This document shows positions 1 to 7,313 of a stretch of 64,000 bases of DNA, one piece after another. Source of the DNA: Acidimicrobiales bacterium. Its GTDB lineage: Bacteria; Actinomycetota; Acidimicrobiia; Acidimicrobiales; CADCSY01. The notes below the pieces were generated by a model. The model was not told the DNA's origin and made no database searches. It saw only the letters and a program-made list of their open reading frames with translations. The position numbers and the translations under genes were made by a program. The stretch lies in contig DATKDW010000017.1 of the NCBI GenBank assembly GCA_035512495.1, positions 36,207 to 100,206 of the forward strand. The letters run 5' to 3'. Position 1 is the stretch's first letter, and each line of letters starts with the position of its first letter.

Positions 1-241
1 CGATGGCGTCGACGCCGACCGCGAGGAACTCGTCGTGCATGGTGCGGATGACGTCGGGGCGGGTGTCGACGAGGATCTCGTTGCAGCCCTCGAAGGCCGG
101 GCCGCCGAAGTCGTCGGCGGTGAGGTCGCGGTCCTGCACCCAGGTGCCGAAGGCGCCGTCGAAGATGACGACCCGCTCGCGTGCCGCATCGAGGAAGTCC
201 ACCGCGCCAAGGCTACCGAGGGCCCTGGTCGGCCCCGCCAT
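1..241 (-). CDS. metH: Cobalamin-dependent methionine synthase, N-terminal fragment
   Basis: Only the first 80 codons are present; the gene runs off the left edge. The translation holds the start of a homocysteine S-methyltransferase domain: a VIFDGAFGTWVQ block (family: DGAMGTxLQ), then a GCNEILVDTRPDVI block (family: GCNDLLxxTRPDVI). This domain transfers the methyl group from methylcobalamin to homocysteine in the cytoplasm. The ATG at 241 lies 4 bp after the stop of the upstream gene on the same strand, so the two may be co-transcribed and translationally coupled. A short BhmT/MmuM-type enzyme cannot be excluded from this fragment, but the motif spacing favours MetH. A cobalamin adenosyltransferase is encoded 3 kb upstream on the same strand. 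Confidence 0.82.
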   Translation of the reverse strand, partial: MAGPTRALGSLGAVDFLDAARERVVIFDGAFGTWVQDRDLTADDFGGPAFEGCNEILVDTRPDVIRTMHDEFLAVGVDAI

Positions 242-245
242 CGAT

Positions 246-1487
246 TCACGGCCGGGCGCCCGCCAGGTACCACGGGGCGGCGACGGGGATCTGCACCCGG
301 ACGGGCAGCTCCATCACCTCGCCGGCGTGCACGTCGTAGGCGAACAGGCGTGAGTCGGTCCCCCGCCCGCCCCGCGGTGTGGGTGAGGCGACGAAGTGGC
401 TCCCATCGGCCGACCAGGCCACCTCCGGCCCGACCGTCACCTCGGTCACCCGGCTGCGGGCGGTGGCGAGGTCGGTGACGACGTAGCGGGGGCGGGGGTC
501 GGCGCCGTCGGTCGACGACGCCACGTGGACCATCCAGCGACCACCGGGCGCCACCGAGCCCGGCGCCAGCCGGGCCCCGGCGCCGTCGGGTGCGGGCACC
601 CGCCGCTCGACGCGGTTGGCCAGGTCGACCAGCACCACCTCGCAGCTGGGGCTGCACTCGTCGAGCTGGACCACGGCGAGGGTCCCGCCGCCGGCCGCCA
701 GGACCATGGCCGGGCGGGCGACGGTGGCCACCGGCACCTGGCCGTGGGTGTCGGGGTCGACCAGCACGTAGGTGAGGCCGTCGTCGCCGGCGTCGACGGT
801 CGTCACCAGCCGGTGCTCGTCGTCGCCGCTGTCGGCGAAGGGCGGCGCCTCGCGCGGAAAGGTGCCGGTCGTTCGGGTGAGGACGGAGCCGTCGACGCCA
901 CGCTCCTCGAGCGCCACCTCCCTGCCGGTGGCCGGGCCGGCTCCGTGGTCGTCGTCGACGTCGGTTACCACCCACACCGCGCCGTCCCGGGCAGAGGCGA
1001 AGACGGCGGGCTGGGGGACGTCGGAGGCCACCGGGCCGAGGTCGACCGTCGGGCCGCCGGCGAGGGGCACGGCGTGGACCCGGCCCGACCACGAGGCCAC
1101 GAGGTGGCCGCCGGTGACGGCGCCGAGGCGGGGCAGCGTCGTGCCACCCGCCAGGTCGGGCAGCAACCGCGACGTGACGCGGCCGGCGTCGACGTCCACC
1201 ACCCACAGGTCACCGCCGGCGACGACCAGGGCCACGACGAGGCCGGCCTCGCCCGCCGGCCACGGTGCCTCCCGCAGGGCGACCACCTCGACCTCGGGTG
1301 CCTCGGTGGTGGTGGTCACCGGAGGTACCCGTTGCTCGGGGTCGTCGTCGTCCTCGTTCCCTTCGTCATCGCCGAGGGTGACCATGGCGGCGATCGCCAC
1401 GAGGGCGACCAGCGCAAGCACCGCCATCGGGCTCCGGCGCCGGTCGAGCGCGGGGTCCCGGTCGGCGGGCGGGCGGGTCGTCGGCAC
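246..1487 (-). CDS. Membrane-anchored TolB-like beta-propeller protein
   Basis: A 413-residue protein with a short Arg-rich cytoplasmic start, one membrane segment at about residues 20-38, an acidic then Pro/Thr-rich linker to about residue 65, and an exported domain. That domain has repeating short strands with Asp/Gly turns and WVV, WSADGS and VVTDLATA blocks, as in TolB/WD40-like propellers. The likely role is extracytoplasmic binding or sensing; I see no catalytic motif. The GTG start has a TAGCCT hexamer 8 nt upstream. It lies directly upstream of metH on the same strand. The function is unknown. Confidence 0.6.
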   Translation of the reverse strand: MPTTRPPADRDPALDRRRSPMAVLALVALVAIAAMVTLGDDEGNEDDDDPEQRVPPVTTTTEAPEVEVVALREAPWPAGEAGLVVALVVAGGDLWVVDVDAGRVTSRLLPDLAGGTTLPRLGAVTGGHLVASWSGRVHAVPLAGGPTVDLGPVASDVPQPAVFASARDGAVWVVTDVDDDHGAGPATGREVALEERGVDGSVLTRTTGTFPREAPPFADSGDDEHRLVTTVDAGDDGLTYVLVDPDTHGQVPVATVARPAMVLAAGGGTLAVVQLDECSPSCEVVLVDLANRVERRVPAPDGAGARLAPGSVAPGGRWMVHVASSTDGADPRPRYVVTDLATARSRVTEVTVGPEVAWSADGSHFVASPTPRGGRGTDSRLFAYDVHAGEVMELPVRVQIPVAAPWYLAGARP

Positions 1488-1521
1488 TGCGGCCGAGGCT
1501 ACGCACCCCCGGTGCGAGTCC

Positions 1522-1591
1522 GTTCTCGTGACGCTTGCTGCCGCTGCTGACGGTCCGCGCCCGCCGGAGCGGAAGGAACCGCCACGAGAGC
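1522..1591. repeat. Palindromic intergenic repeat, copy A
   Basis: A 70-bp imperfect inverted repeat. The outer 24 bases on each side match at about 19 positions; the right arm reads AGCGGAAGGAACCGCCACGA on the plus strand. The same arm sequence recurs at 3771-3838 (copy B) and 4756-4825 (copy C). It lies in the gap between the propeller gene and pepA, where on the minus strand it is downstream of pepA. It could act as a terminator or be a REP-like mobile palindrome. Confidence 0.6.
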
Positions 1592-1607
1592 GCGGTGTGG
1601 GCCGGGC

Positions 1608-3140
1608 TCAGGCCCGGGTGGGCTCCTGGCGGGCGGTCTGGCCCCGGCCCTTCGGCTTGGCGAAGCCGGCGAGGGCCTCGATGAGGGTCCGCACACCGAA
1701 GCCGGTGCCGCCCTTGGGCACGTGGGGCTGGTCCTCCTCGACTGACGCCGGCCCGGCGATGTCGAGGTGGACCCACGGCACGTCGCCGACGAACTCCTGC
1801 AGGAACAGCCCGGCGGGGAGGGCACCGGCGTGCTTGCCGCCGATGTTCTTGAGGTCGGCGATGTCGGAGTCGAGCATCTTGCGGTAGTCGCCGGGCAGCG
1901 GCAGGTGCCACACCGTCTCCCCGGCCCGCCCGGCCGCCTCGCCGACGGCGTCGACCCAGCCGTCGTGGTTGCCCATGAGGCCGGCGATGGTCGGGCCCAG
2001 GGCCACCAGGCACGCCCCGGTGAGGGTGGCGAGGTCGACGATGGCGTCGACGCCCTCCTCGGCGGCCAGGGAGAGGCCGTCGGCCAGCACCAGTCGCCCC
2101 TCGGCGTCGGTGTTGAGCACCTCCACGGTGGTGCCGTTGCGGATCTTGAGGACGTCGCCGGGGCGGATGGCGCTGCCGCTCGGCATGTTCTCGGCCAGGC
2201 ACAGGAAGGCGGTGACCGCGACCTTGGGGGCGAGGGCGGGCAGGATCGACATGGTGGCGAGCACGGCGGCGGCGCCACTCATGTCGGTCTTCATGGTCAT
2301 CATCCCCTCGCCCGTCTTGAGCGACAGCCCGCCGGAGTCGAAGGTGATGCCCTTGCCCACCAGGGCCACGTGGCCGCGGGCCTTGCCCTCGGGGGTGTAG
2401 GTCAGCTTCACCAGGCGGGGCGGGTTGTCCGAGCCCTGACCGACGCCGGCGATGCCGCCGAGGCCCATCTTCGCCGCCTGCTTCTCGTCGATCACCTCGA
2501 CCTCGATGCCCGCGGCGCCGGCCGTCTCGACAGCGATGTCGGCGAAGGCGACGGGGGAGAGGTGGCCGGGCGGGGTGTTGACGAGGTCGCGGGCGAGCGC
2601 CACGCCGCCGGCGATGGTGGCGCCGCGCTCGACGCCGGCGGCCACCGGCTTGCCGCCCTTGCCCACCACGGTCACGGCCTCGATCGTGCAGGCGTCGGGG
2701 TCGGACTTGAAGCGGGTGAAGCGATAGGCGGCCAGCGCCGCGCCCTCGGCGACGGCCTGGGCGGCCGAGCCCCGGTGCAGCTCGGCCGGTGCCGCGTCGA
2801 GGACGAGGGTGGCCACCGAGGTGCGCTTCCATGCGGCGCGCACGACCGCGGCGGAGGCACGGCGGAGGACGTCGAGGGTGAGCGCGGAGGTGTCGCCCAT
2901 CCCGACGGCGATCACGCTCGGGGCGTCGTCGTCGCCCAGGCCGGCCACGAGGGCGGTGGCGCCGACCTTCGGGTCGAACGACTCGGCGACGAGGCGGGCG
3001 ATGAGAGCGTCGACGTCGACCCCGGCGGCGGCCGCCCCGCCGCCCACCACCTCGGGCCCGTTGCTGCCCTCGGCGACGGGGACGCCGACGACCTCGGCGT
3101 CGTCGGGGACGGCGTTGGCGGCGGTGATCGTGATCGGCAT
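1608..3140 (-). CDS. pepA: Leucyl aminopeptidase (M17 family)
   Basis: A cytoplasmic 510-residue metallopeptidase that removes N-terminal amino acids from peptides and usually forms hexamers. The N-terminal macrodomain-like half is followed by the catalytic half, with GKGITFDSGG, MKTDMSG and the M17 signature NTDAEGRL at about residues 341-348. These supply the catalytic Lys/Arg and two-metal ligands. The length is normal for the family. The ATG at 3140 overlaps the upstream TGA as ATGA, so it is translationally coupled to the cobalamin adenosyltransferase gene. An in-frame extension further upstream is possible but would lie inside that gene, so I reject it. Confidence 0.95.
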   Translation of the reverse strand: MPITITAANAVPDDAEVVGVPVAEGSNGPEVVGGGAAAAGVDVDALIARLVAESFDPKVGATALVAGLGDDDAPSVIAVGMGDTSALTLDVLRRASAAVVRAAWKRTSVATLVLDAAPAELHRGSAAQAVAEGAALAAYRFTRFKSDPDACTIEAVTVVGKGGKPVAAGVERGATIAGGVALARDLVNTPPGHLSPVAFADIAVETAGAAGIEVEVIDEKQAAKMGLGGIAGVGQGSDNPPRLVKLTYTPEGKARGHVALVGKGITFDSGGLSLKTGEGMMTMKTDMSGAAAVLATMSILPALAPKVAVTAFLCLAENMPSGSAIRPGDVLKIRNGTTVEVLNTDAEGRLVLADGLSLAAEEGVDAIVDLATLTGACLVALGPTIAGLMGNHDGWVDAVGEAAGRAGETVWHLPLPGDYRKMLDSDIADLKNIGGKHAGALPAGLFLQEFVGDVPWVHLDIAGPASVEEDQPHVPKGGTGFGVRTLIEALAGFAKPKGRGQTARQEPTRA

Positions 3141-3703
3141 CAGCTCTCCCGGGAGTTGGTCAGGTTGGTCTGGTCCTTGCTCAGCACGGCGCCGCCCTCC
3201 TGCCACCGGGCCATGGCCCACAGCAGCGAGGAGAGGCGGTTCAGGTAGGGCACCACCGACGACCCATCGGCCGCCGCCGGCACCGCCGCCCGCTCGGCCC
3301 GGCGCACGACGGTGCGCGCCACCTCGAGCAGGGCCGAGGTGCGGTTGCCACCGGGCAGGACGAAGTCGGTCGGCATCTCGAAGCGGGTGGCGAGGTCGTC
3401 GGTGCGGGCCTCGACGGCGAGCACCATCTCCGGCGTCACCAGCGTCTGGCCGGGGGCCAGCTTGCGGCGGTTCTCGACCGCGGTGGCCAGCTCGGCCATG
3501 AGCACGTAGAGGTCGCGCTCGACGTGGAGGCACAGCTCGTCGAGCTCGGAGCCGGTCTCGGCCTCGGCTCGGGCCAGCCCGATGGCGGCCTGGGCCTCGT
3601 CGACGGTGCCGAACGCCTCGGGGGCGGCGCTGTCCTTGCGCACACGACCGCCGAAGAACAGCCCGGTCGTGCCGTCGTCGCCCTTCCGCGTGTAGAAGCT
3701 CAC
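3140..3703 (-). CDS. Cob(I)alamin adenosyltransferase, PduO type
   Basis: A 187-residue enzyme that transfers the adenosyl group of ATP to cob(I)alamin, making adenosylcobalamin. The N-terminal YTRKGDDGTTGL ATP-binding segment and the FGTVDEAQAAIGLARA helix are typical of PduO/MMAB enzymes; the C-terminal RRAERAAV...LNRLSSLLWAMAR helix completes the trimer fold. The start is GTG; TAGTGT at 3711-3716 lies 7 nt upstream, so the mRNA is probably leaderless. It forms an ATGA-overlapping pair with pepA. Cobalamin use is supported by metH nearby. Confidence 0.9.
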   Translation of the reverse strand: MSFYTRKGDDGTTGLFFGGRVRKDSAAPEAFGTVDEAQAAIGLARAEAETGSELDELCLHVERDLYVLMAELATAVENRRKLAPGQTLVTPEMVLAVEARTDDLATRFEMPTDFVLPGGNRTSALLEVARTVVRRAERAAVPAAADGSSVVPYLNRLSSLLWAMARWQEGGAVLSKDQTNLTNSRES

Positions 3704-3770
3704 CCCGCCGACACTACCGAGGCCGCCACCTCCGGGTCCCCGAAGCGGTGTGGGACGGGCGGGGGGCGCT

Positions 3771-3838
3771 GTCTGATGCCGGTTTCTTCCGCTTCGGCAC
3801 CTCGGAGGGCCTTCAAGCGACAGAAACCGTCATGAGAC
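3771..3838. repeat. Palindromic repeat, copy B
   Basis: A 68-bp inverted repeat: the outer 24 bases pair at about 20 positions, with arms GTCTGATGCCGGTTTCTTCC and its near-complement ending CATGAGAC. It is homologous to copies A and C. Its right arm contains the stop codon of the DUF559 gene (3830-3832), so that gene ends inside the repeat. The DUF559 gene thus has copy B at its 3' end and copy C at its 5' end. Confidence 0.65.
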
Positions 3839-4756
3839 CGGTGGGCGGGCAGCGATGGCGGCGCGCACCACCCCTGCGGTGTCGGCGGGGTGGCAGGTCA
3901 CGTCCTCCCAGGTGAAGCGGAGGACGGTCCAGCCCAGCGTCACCAGGGCGTTCTGGCGGCCCCGGTCGTGCTGGAAGGCGCGGCGGTCGTGGTGGTGCTC
4001 CCAGCTGTCGAGCTCGATGAGCACGCGGTGCGACGGGTACGCGAGATCGGCCCGGGCGATGAAGCGACCGCCGGCGTCACGAACCTGGTGCTGACGGATG
4101 GGATCCGGCAGGCCCCCGGCGCGGACGCATTGCACGAAGAGCGTCTCGAGCATGCTCTCCGTCGGTGGACCCGGAGGACGCCGATCGAGGACGAGTCGGA
4201 GCTGCGGCGGGCCGCTCCGGCCGCTGCGGGCGAGGGCCTCGATGCGCCATCGCAGTCGGGGGAGGGAGGTGAGCCGTCGGCGCAACGCCGACTCGAGCGC
4301 CTGTTCCACCACGTCGAGGGAGCACACCGCGCCCAGGTCGCAGAGGGTTCGCGTGGCGTCGGTCGTCCGCAGCCCGCCGACGACGATGACCTCGTGCGAC
4401 GCGAGGTCGGCGCTGCGGTGGACCCCATCAGCGCGCAGGTGGGTGGAGGGTGGGACCGTCACCTCGGCGTGGGACCCGTCGACCCCGTCCAGCTCGAGGA
4501 CGCGGGCCGCACCCCGATGCGACAGGACGGCGGCTGGGCAGGCCAGCAGGATGGCCGTGGCCGCGGTGAGCTCGTCGGCGAGGTCGGGGAGCTGGTAGAC
4601 GCCGGCGTGCCGTCGCTCGAGCCGGCCCGATCGCACCCGTCGGCTGAGGGCCGCTGGGCTGGCGCCGGCGGCTCGCGCCTGCGCCAGGGTGACGCAGCCG
4701 TGCTGGCGCCGGGCCACCCGACGCAGCCCATCGTCGATGATCGCCCGTGCACCCAC
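3830..4756 (-). CDS. DUF559 protein with AbiEi-like N-terminal winged helix
   Basis: A 308-residue protein. The first ~60 residues (QHGCVTLAQARAAGASPAAL, then RRHAGVYQLP) match the wHTH region seen in AbiEi-type antitoxins. The last ~100 carry a Vsr/restriction-like DUF559 fold: RADLAYPSHRVLIELDS with acidic residues, then RQNALVTLGWTVLRFTWEDV. This architecture is common in actinobacteria and often annotated as an antitoxin, but its activity is unproven. An ATG at 4819 would add 21 residues that lie entirely in palindromic repeat C, so I chose the GTG at 4756, which abuts the repeat. The stop lies in repeat B. No toxin partner is adjacent. Confidence 0.72.
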   Translation of the reverse strand: MGARAIIDDGLRRVARRQHGCVTLAQARAAGASPAALSRRVRSGRLERRHAGVYQLPDLADELTAATAILLACPAAVLSHRGAARVLELDGVDGSHAEVTVPPSTHLRADGVHRSADLASHEVIVVGGLRTTDATRTLCDLGAVCSLDVVEQALESALRRRLTSLPRLRWRIEALARSGRSGPPQLRLVLDRRPPGPPTESMLETLFVQCVRAGGLPDPIRQHQVRDAGGRFIARADLAYPSHRVLIELDSWEHHHDRRAFQHDRGRQNALVTLGWTVLRFTWEDVTCHPADTAGVVRAAIAARPPVS

Positions 4757-4825
4757 TCTCGTGGCGGTTCCTTCCGCTTTGGGGCGGCGCGATGGCGCTG
4801 GACCGTGAGGAAGCGCCATGAGAAC
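4756..4825. repeat. Palindromic repeat, copy C
   Basis: An inverted repeat of about 70 bp with arms TCTCGTGGCGGTTCCTTCCG and GAGGAAGCGCCATGAGA. The left arm is nearly identical to the reverse complement of the right arm of copy A (26-base match with one or two differences). It sits directly upstream of the DUF559 start codon. On the other side is the terminator of the next minus-strand gene. Confidence 0.65.
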
Positions 4826-4857
4826 TGGTGTGGTGGCGCTGGGGCTGGGGAGAGGCG

Positions 4858-4899
4858 ACCCTGCGCCCGGTGCCGAGGGGGAGGCGCCGGGCGCAGGGT
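4858..4899 (-). terminator. Strong stem-loop terminator
   Basis: A perfect 13-bp inverted repeat ACCCTGCGCCCGG / CCGGGCGCAGGGT, extendable inward by four more pairs with one G-T wobble. It sits 4 bp beyond the stop of the minus-strand gene 4904-5815. There is no T-tract, as is usual in such GC-rich genomes. Confidence 0.7.
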
Positions 4900-4903
4900 G
4901 CGA

Positions 4904-5815
4904 TCAGGCGGCAGCCGGACCGTCGGGCCTGACCGGTTGGTCGGCGTCCGCCGGCGAGGTGGGAAGCGCCCGGACGGTGAGGCTGTCGTCGGGCACGCTC
5001 GCGGTCGCGGTCGCGGCCGAAGCCGGGACGCGCGCCGTGCTCGCCGCGGGGCTGGCCTCGCTCGCTGCGCTCGCCCTGCTCGCTGTGCTCGCCTCGGTGC
5101 TCGCCTGGCTCGCCTCGGTGCTCGCTGTGCTCGCGGTGCTCGCGGTGCTCGCGGTGCTCGCTGTGCTCGCCTCGGCGCCGGCCTTGCTCGCCTTGCTCGC
5201 CTTGGCGCTGGCGGCGGCGCGGGCGTCGCAGTGGCGGTCCCACGCCCAGCGGGCGGACTCGTGGCAGAGCGAGGGGTGGAAGCGCCAGCGCAGCAGCTGG
5301 CGCTCGGTCTCCTCCAGGGTCTCGCCCAGCTCGAGGAGGGAGAGGGCGAGGCGGCGGGAGCGCCGGCGCATCTTCTCGAGCGGGGGCGTGGCCAGGTCGG
5401 CCTCGACGTGGCGCTGGTGGGCGAGCTGGACCGACTCGGGCAGGCGGACCAGCTGGCGCCGGGTGAGCGGCGGCAGCCGCCGGCGCACCGCCAGCATGTC
5501 GTCGCCGTCGGGATGAGCCAGGTCGAACTGCACACAGCGCCCGAGGGCCCGCACGAACGGGGAGTGCCGCCCCTCGCCGCCGAGGCCGAGCGAGCGGGCG
5601 GTGTCGCCGAGGGGCAGGTCGAAGCCCTCCGGTGCCTCGTCGAGGCCGGCGGCCAGGCGACGGATCAACCAGGTGGTGCTGGGGCCGAGGACGCCCAGCC
5701 AGAAGGTCTCGACGTAGGCCGACCGCGGATCGTGCCCGACGGCATCGATCACGGGATCGGACCAGGCCACGATGCGGAGGTGGTCGGTGGTCGGCTCGGG
5801 CAGGGCGGCACGCAT
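4904..5815 (-). CDS. Uncharacterised actinobacterial protein with Ser/Thr/Ala repeat tail
   Basis: 303 residues. The first ~190 form a globular domain with no motif I can assign (DHLRIVAWSDPVIDAVGHDP, FWLGVLGPSTTWLIRRLA); similar proteins are, to my recollection, widespread in actinobacteria without a function. The C-terminal third is low complexity: Ala/Ser/Lys, then EASTAS-type triplets, then Pro-rich. The start at 5815 is preferred over 5866 because GGAGG lies 7 nt before it. There is no signal peptide or membrane segment. It ends in the strong stem-loop at 4858-4899. Confidence 0.6.
   Translation of the reverse strand: MRAALPEPTTDHLRIVAWSDPVIDAVGHDPRSAYVETFWLGVLGPSTTWLIRRLAAGLDEAPEGFDLPLGDTARSLGLGGEGRHSPFVRALGRCVQFDLAHPDGDDMLAVRRRLPPLTRRQLVRLPESVQLAHQRHVEADLATPPLEKMRRRSRRLALSLLELGETLEETERQLLRWRFHPSLCHESARWAWDRHCDARAAASAKASKASKAGAEASTASTASTASTASTASTEASQASTEASTASRASAASEASPAASTARVPASAATATASVPDDSLTVRALPTSPADADQPVRPDGPAAA
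5040..5215. repeat. Short tandem repeat inside a coding region
   Basis: Degenerate 9-bp units of the form GTGCTCGCG (plus strand) repeat along this stretch. They encode the Ala/Ser/Thr/Glu run of the minus-strand gene 4904-5815. Unit length is a multiple of three, so slippage would change tail length without a frameshift. Confidence 0.65.
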
Positions 5816-5930
5816 GGGGTTCCTCCAACGGCGGTGGGGGCGAGGCGGCGGGGAAGCGGCGTTCATGTCATTTCATGTTCTTCTAGTGCTGACCATGCCA
5901 CCGGTCGCCGTCGCCGTCAAGGGGTCCGTC

Positions 5931-5978
5931 GACCCCCTGCTTGCCCGACCCCCTGCTCGCCCGACCCCCTGCTCGCCC
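5931..5978. repeat. Three 16-bp tandem repeats
   Basis: GACCCCCTGCTYGCCC occurs three times head to tail (5931, 5947, 5963), the first copy with T at position 12. They lie between the lipoprotein gene (stop at 5991 on the minus strand) and the start of 4904-5815. They could be protein-binding iterons or a slippage product; the rest of the 175-bp gap shows nothing clear. Confidence 0.7.
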
Positions 5979-5990
5979 GACGGCGGAGGG

Positions 5991-6377
5991 TCAGCTGCCG
6001 TCGCCCATCTCCTCGATCTCGCGGCGCACCTCGTCCCAGGCGGTGTCGTCATCGGCGTCGCGGATCTCGTCGCAGAGGCTCTGGAGCCGATCGGCACCGG
6101 GGTCCTCGGCCTTGCGGAGCTCCTGGAGGGAGTCGCGGCACTGGGCGAGCAGCTCGTCCCGGGCCTCGTCGTCGCCAGTCGCCGCCTTGTCGATCAGGCG
6201 CTCGGCGTTGGTCCGCAGGCTGGCCCACGCGTCGTTGGCCACGTCCCGCAGGTCGTCGCCGACGTCCTCGAGGTCGTCTGTGGTCACGTCGGCGTCGCCG
6301 TCGCCGTCGTCGCCGCAGCCGGCAAGGAGGCCCAGGGCCAGCATGAGCGTCAGCAGGGTTCTCAGCAGGTTTCTCAT
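5991..6377 (-). CDS. Small acidic lipoprotein
   Basis: 128 residues. The N-terminus MRNLLRTLLTLMLALGLLAGC has a lipobox (LAGC), so the mature protein should be lipid-anchored at Cys21. The rest is highly acidic and helical (Asp/Glu-rich, DDLEDVGDDLRDVANDAW) with two further Cys (DELLAQC and LQSLC) that may form a disulfide. No known domain is visible. The ATG at 6377 is preceded by TAGCGC at 6 nt, a weak leaderless-type -10. It is divergent from the sirtuin gene. Confidence 0.65.
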   Translation of the reverse strand: MRNLLRTLLTLMLALGLLAGCGDDGDGDADVTTDDLEDVGDDLRDVANDAWASLRTNAERLIDKAATGDDEARDELLAQCRDSLQELRKAEDPGADRLQSLCDEIRDADDDTAWDEVRREIEEMGDGS

Positions 6378-6451
6378 GGCTCCGCGCTACCCGCCCACAG
6401 GCTCCGCAAACGCGACGAGCGGGCGCGGGGCGCCTCTGCGATGCTCGACGG

Positions 6452-7267
6452 ATGGACGGTGAGGCGACGGAGCCGGACGACCACGGCGTGGACGAGGCGG
6501 CGCTGGCCCGGGCGCGGGCGCTGGTGGACGGCGCCGAGAGCATCACGGTGCTCACCGGCGCCGGCATCTCCACCGACTCGGGGATCCCCGACTTCCGGGG
6601 TCCGAAGGGGCTCTGGACCCGCAACCCCAAGGCCGAGGCGACCTCGAACATCGCCTACTACGTCCGCGACCCCGAGGTGCGGCGGCTGGCGTGGCGGAGC
6701 CGCCTCGACTCGACGGCGTGGTCGGCGGAGCCCAACGCCGGCCACCTGGCCCTGGTTGCGCTCGAGCGGCGGGGCACGCTGCGCGCCCTCATCACCCAGA
6801 ACGTCGACGGGCTGCACCATGCCGCCGGCAACGACCCGGACCTGGTCATCGAGGCCCACGGCACCATGCGTCGGTGGGTGTGCCTCTCCTGCGACGCGGG
6901 CGGCCCCATGGCCGAGGCCCTCGACCGGGTCCGCCTCGGTGAGGACGACCCGGCCTGCCGGGCACCGGTCGGGTCCGACGGCGAGGCCTGCGGGGGCATC
7001 CTCAAGTCGGCGACGGTCTCGTACGGCCAGCAGCTCGACCCGGTCGACCTCGAGCGGGCCGACGAGGCGGCGGCCGACTGCGACCTGTTCCTCGCCGTCG
7101 GGTCCACCCTCTCGGTGTACCCCATCGCCCAGGTGGTGTCGGTGGCCCACCACCACGGGGCGCCGGTGGTGATCGTCAACGCCCAGCCGACGCCCTACGA
7201 CCCCATCGCCGCCGAGGTGCTGCGGGGCCAGATCGGCCGGGTGCTCCCGACGCTGGTGGGCGTCTAG
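6452..7267 (+). CDS. cobB: Sir2-family NAD-dependent protein deacylase
   Basis: A 271-residue cytoplasmic sirtuin that removes acyl groups from lysines, consuming NAD+. Motifs in order: GAGIS at 36-40 and DFRG at 47-50 (NAD binding), QNVDGLH at 116-122, the catalytic His at 136 (EAHGT), four zinc-ligand Cys at 144, 147, 169 and 180, and GSTLSVYP near the C-terminus. All key residues are present. The insert between the two Cys pairs is long, as in actinobacterial sirtuins. GATGCT lies 6 nt before the ATG. It is a single gene, convergent with the CAP/SLH gene. Confidence 0.92.
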   Translation: MDGEATEPDDHGVDEAALARARALVDGAESITVLTGAGISTDSGIPDFRGPKGLWTRNPKAEATSNIAYYVRDPEVRRLAWRSRLDSTAWSAEPNAGHLALVALERRGTLRALITQNVDGLHHAAGNDPDLVIEAHGTMRRWVCLSCDAGGPMAEALDRVRLGEDDPACRAPVGSDGEACGGILKSATVSYGQQLDPVDLERADEAAADCDLFLAVGSTLSVYPIAQVVSVAHHHGAPVVIVNAQPTPYDPIAAEVLRGQIGRVLPTLVGV

Positions 7268-7313
7268 GAGAGCCGCCGTCGCTCAGGGCCCTCAGGTCCG
7301 GATCAGGGCTCGC

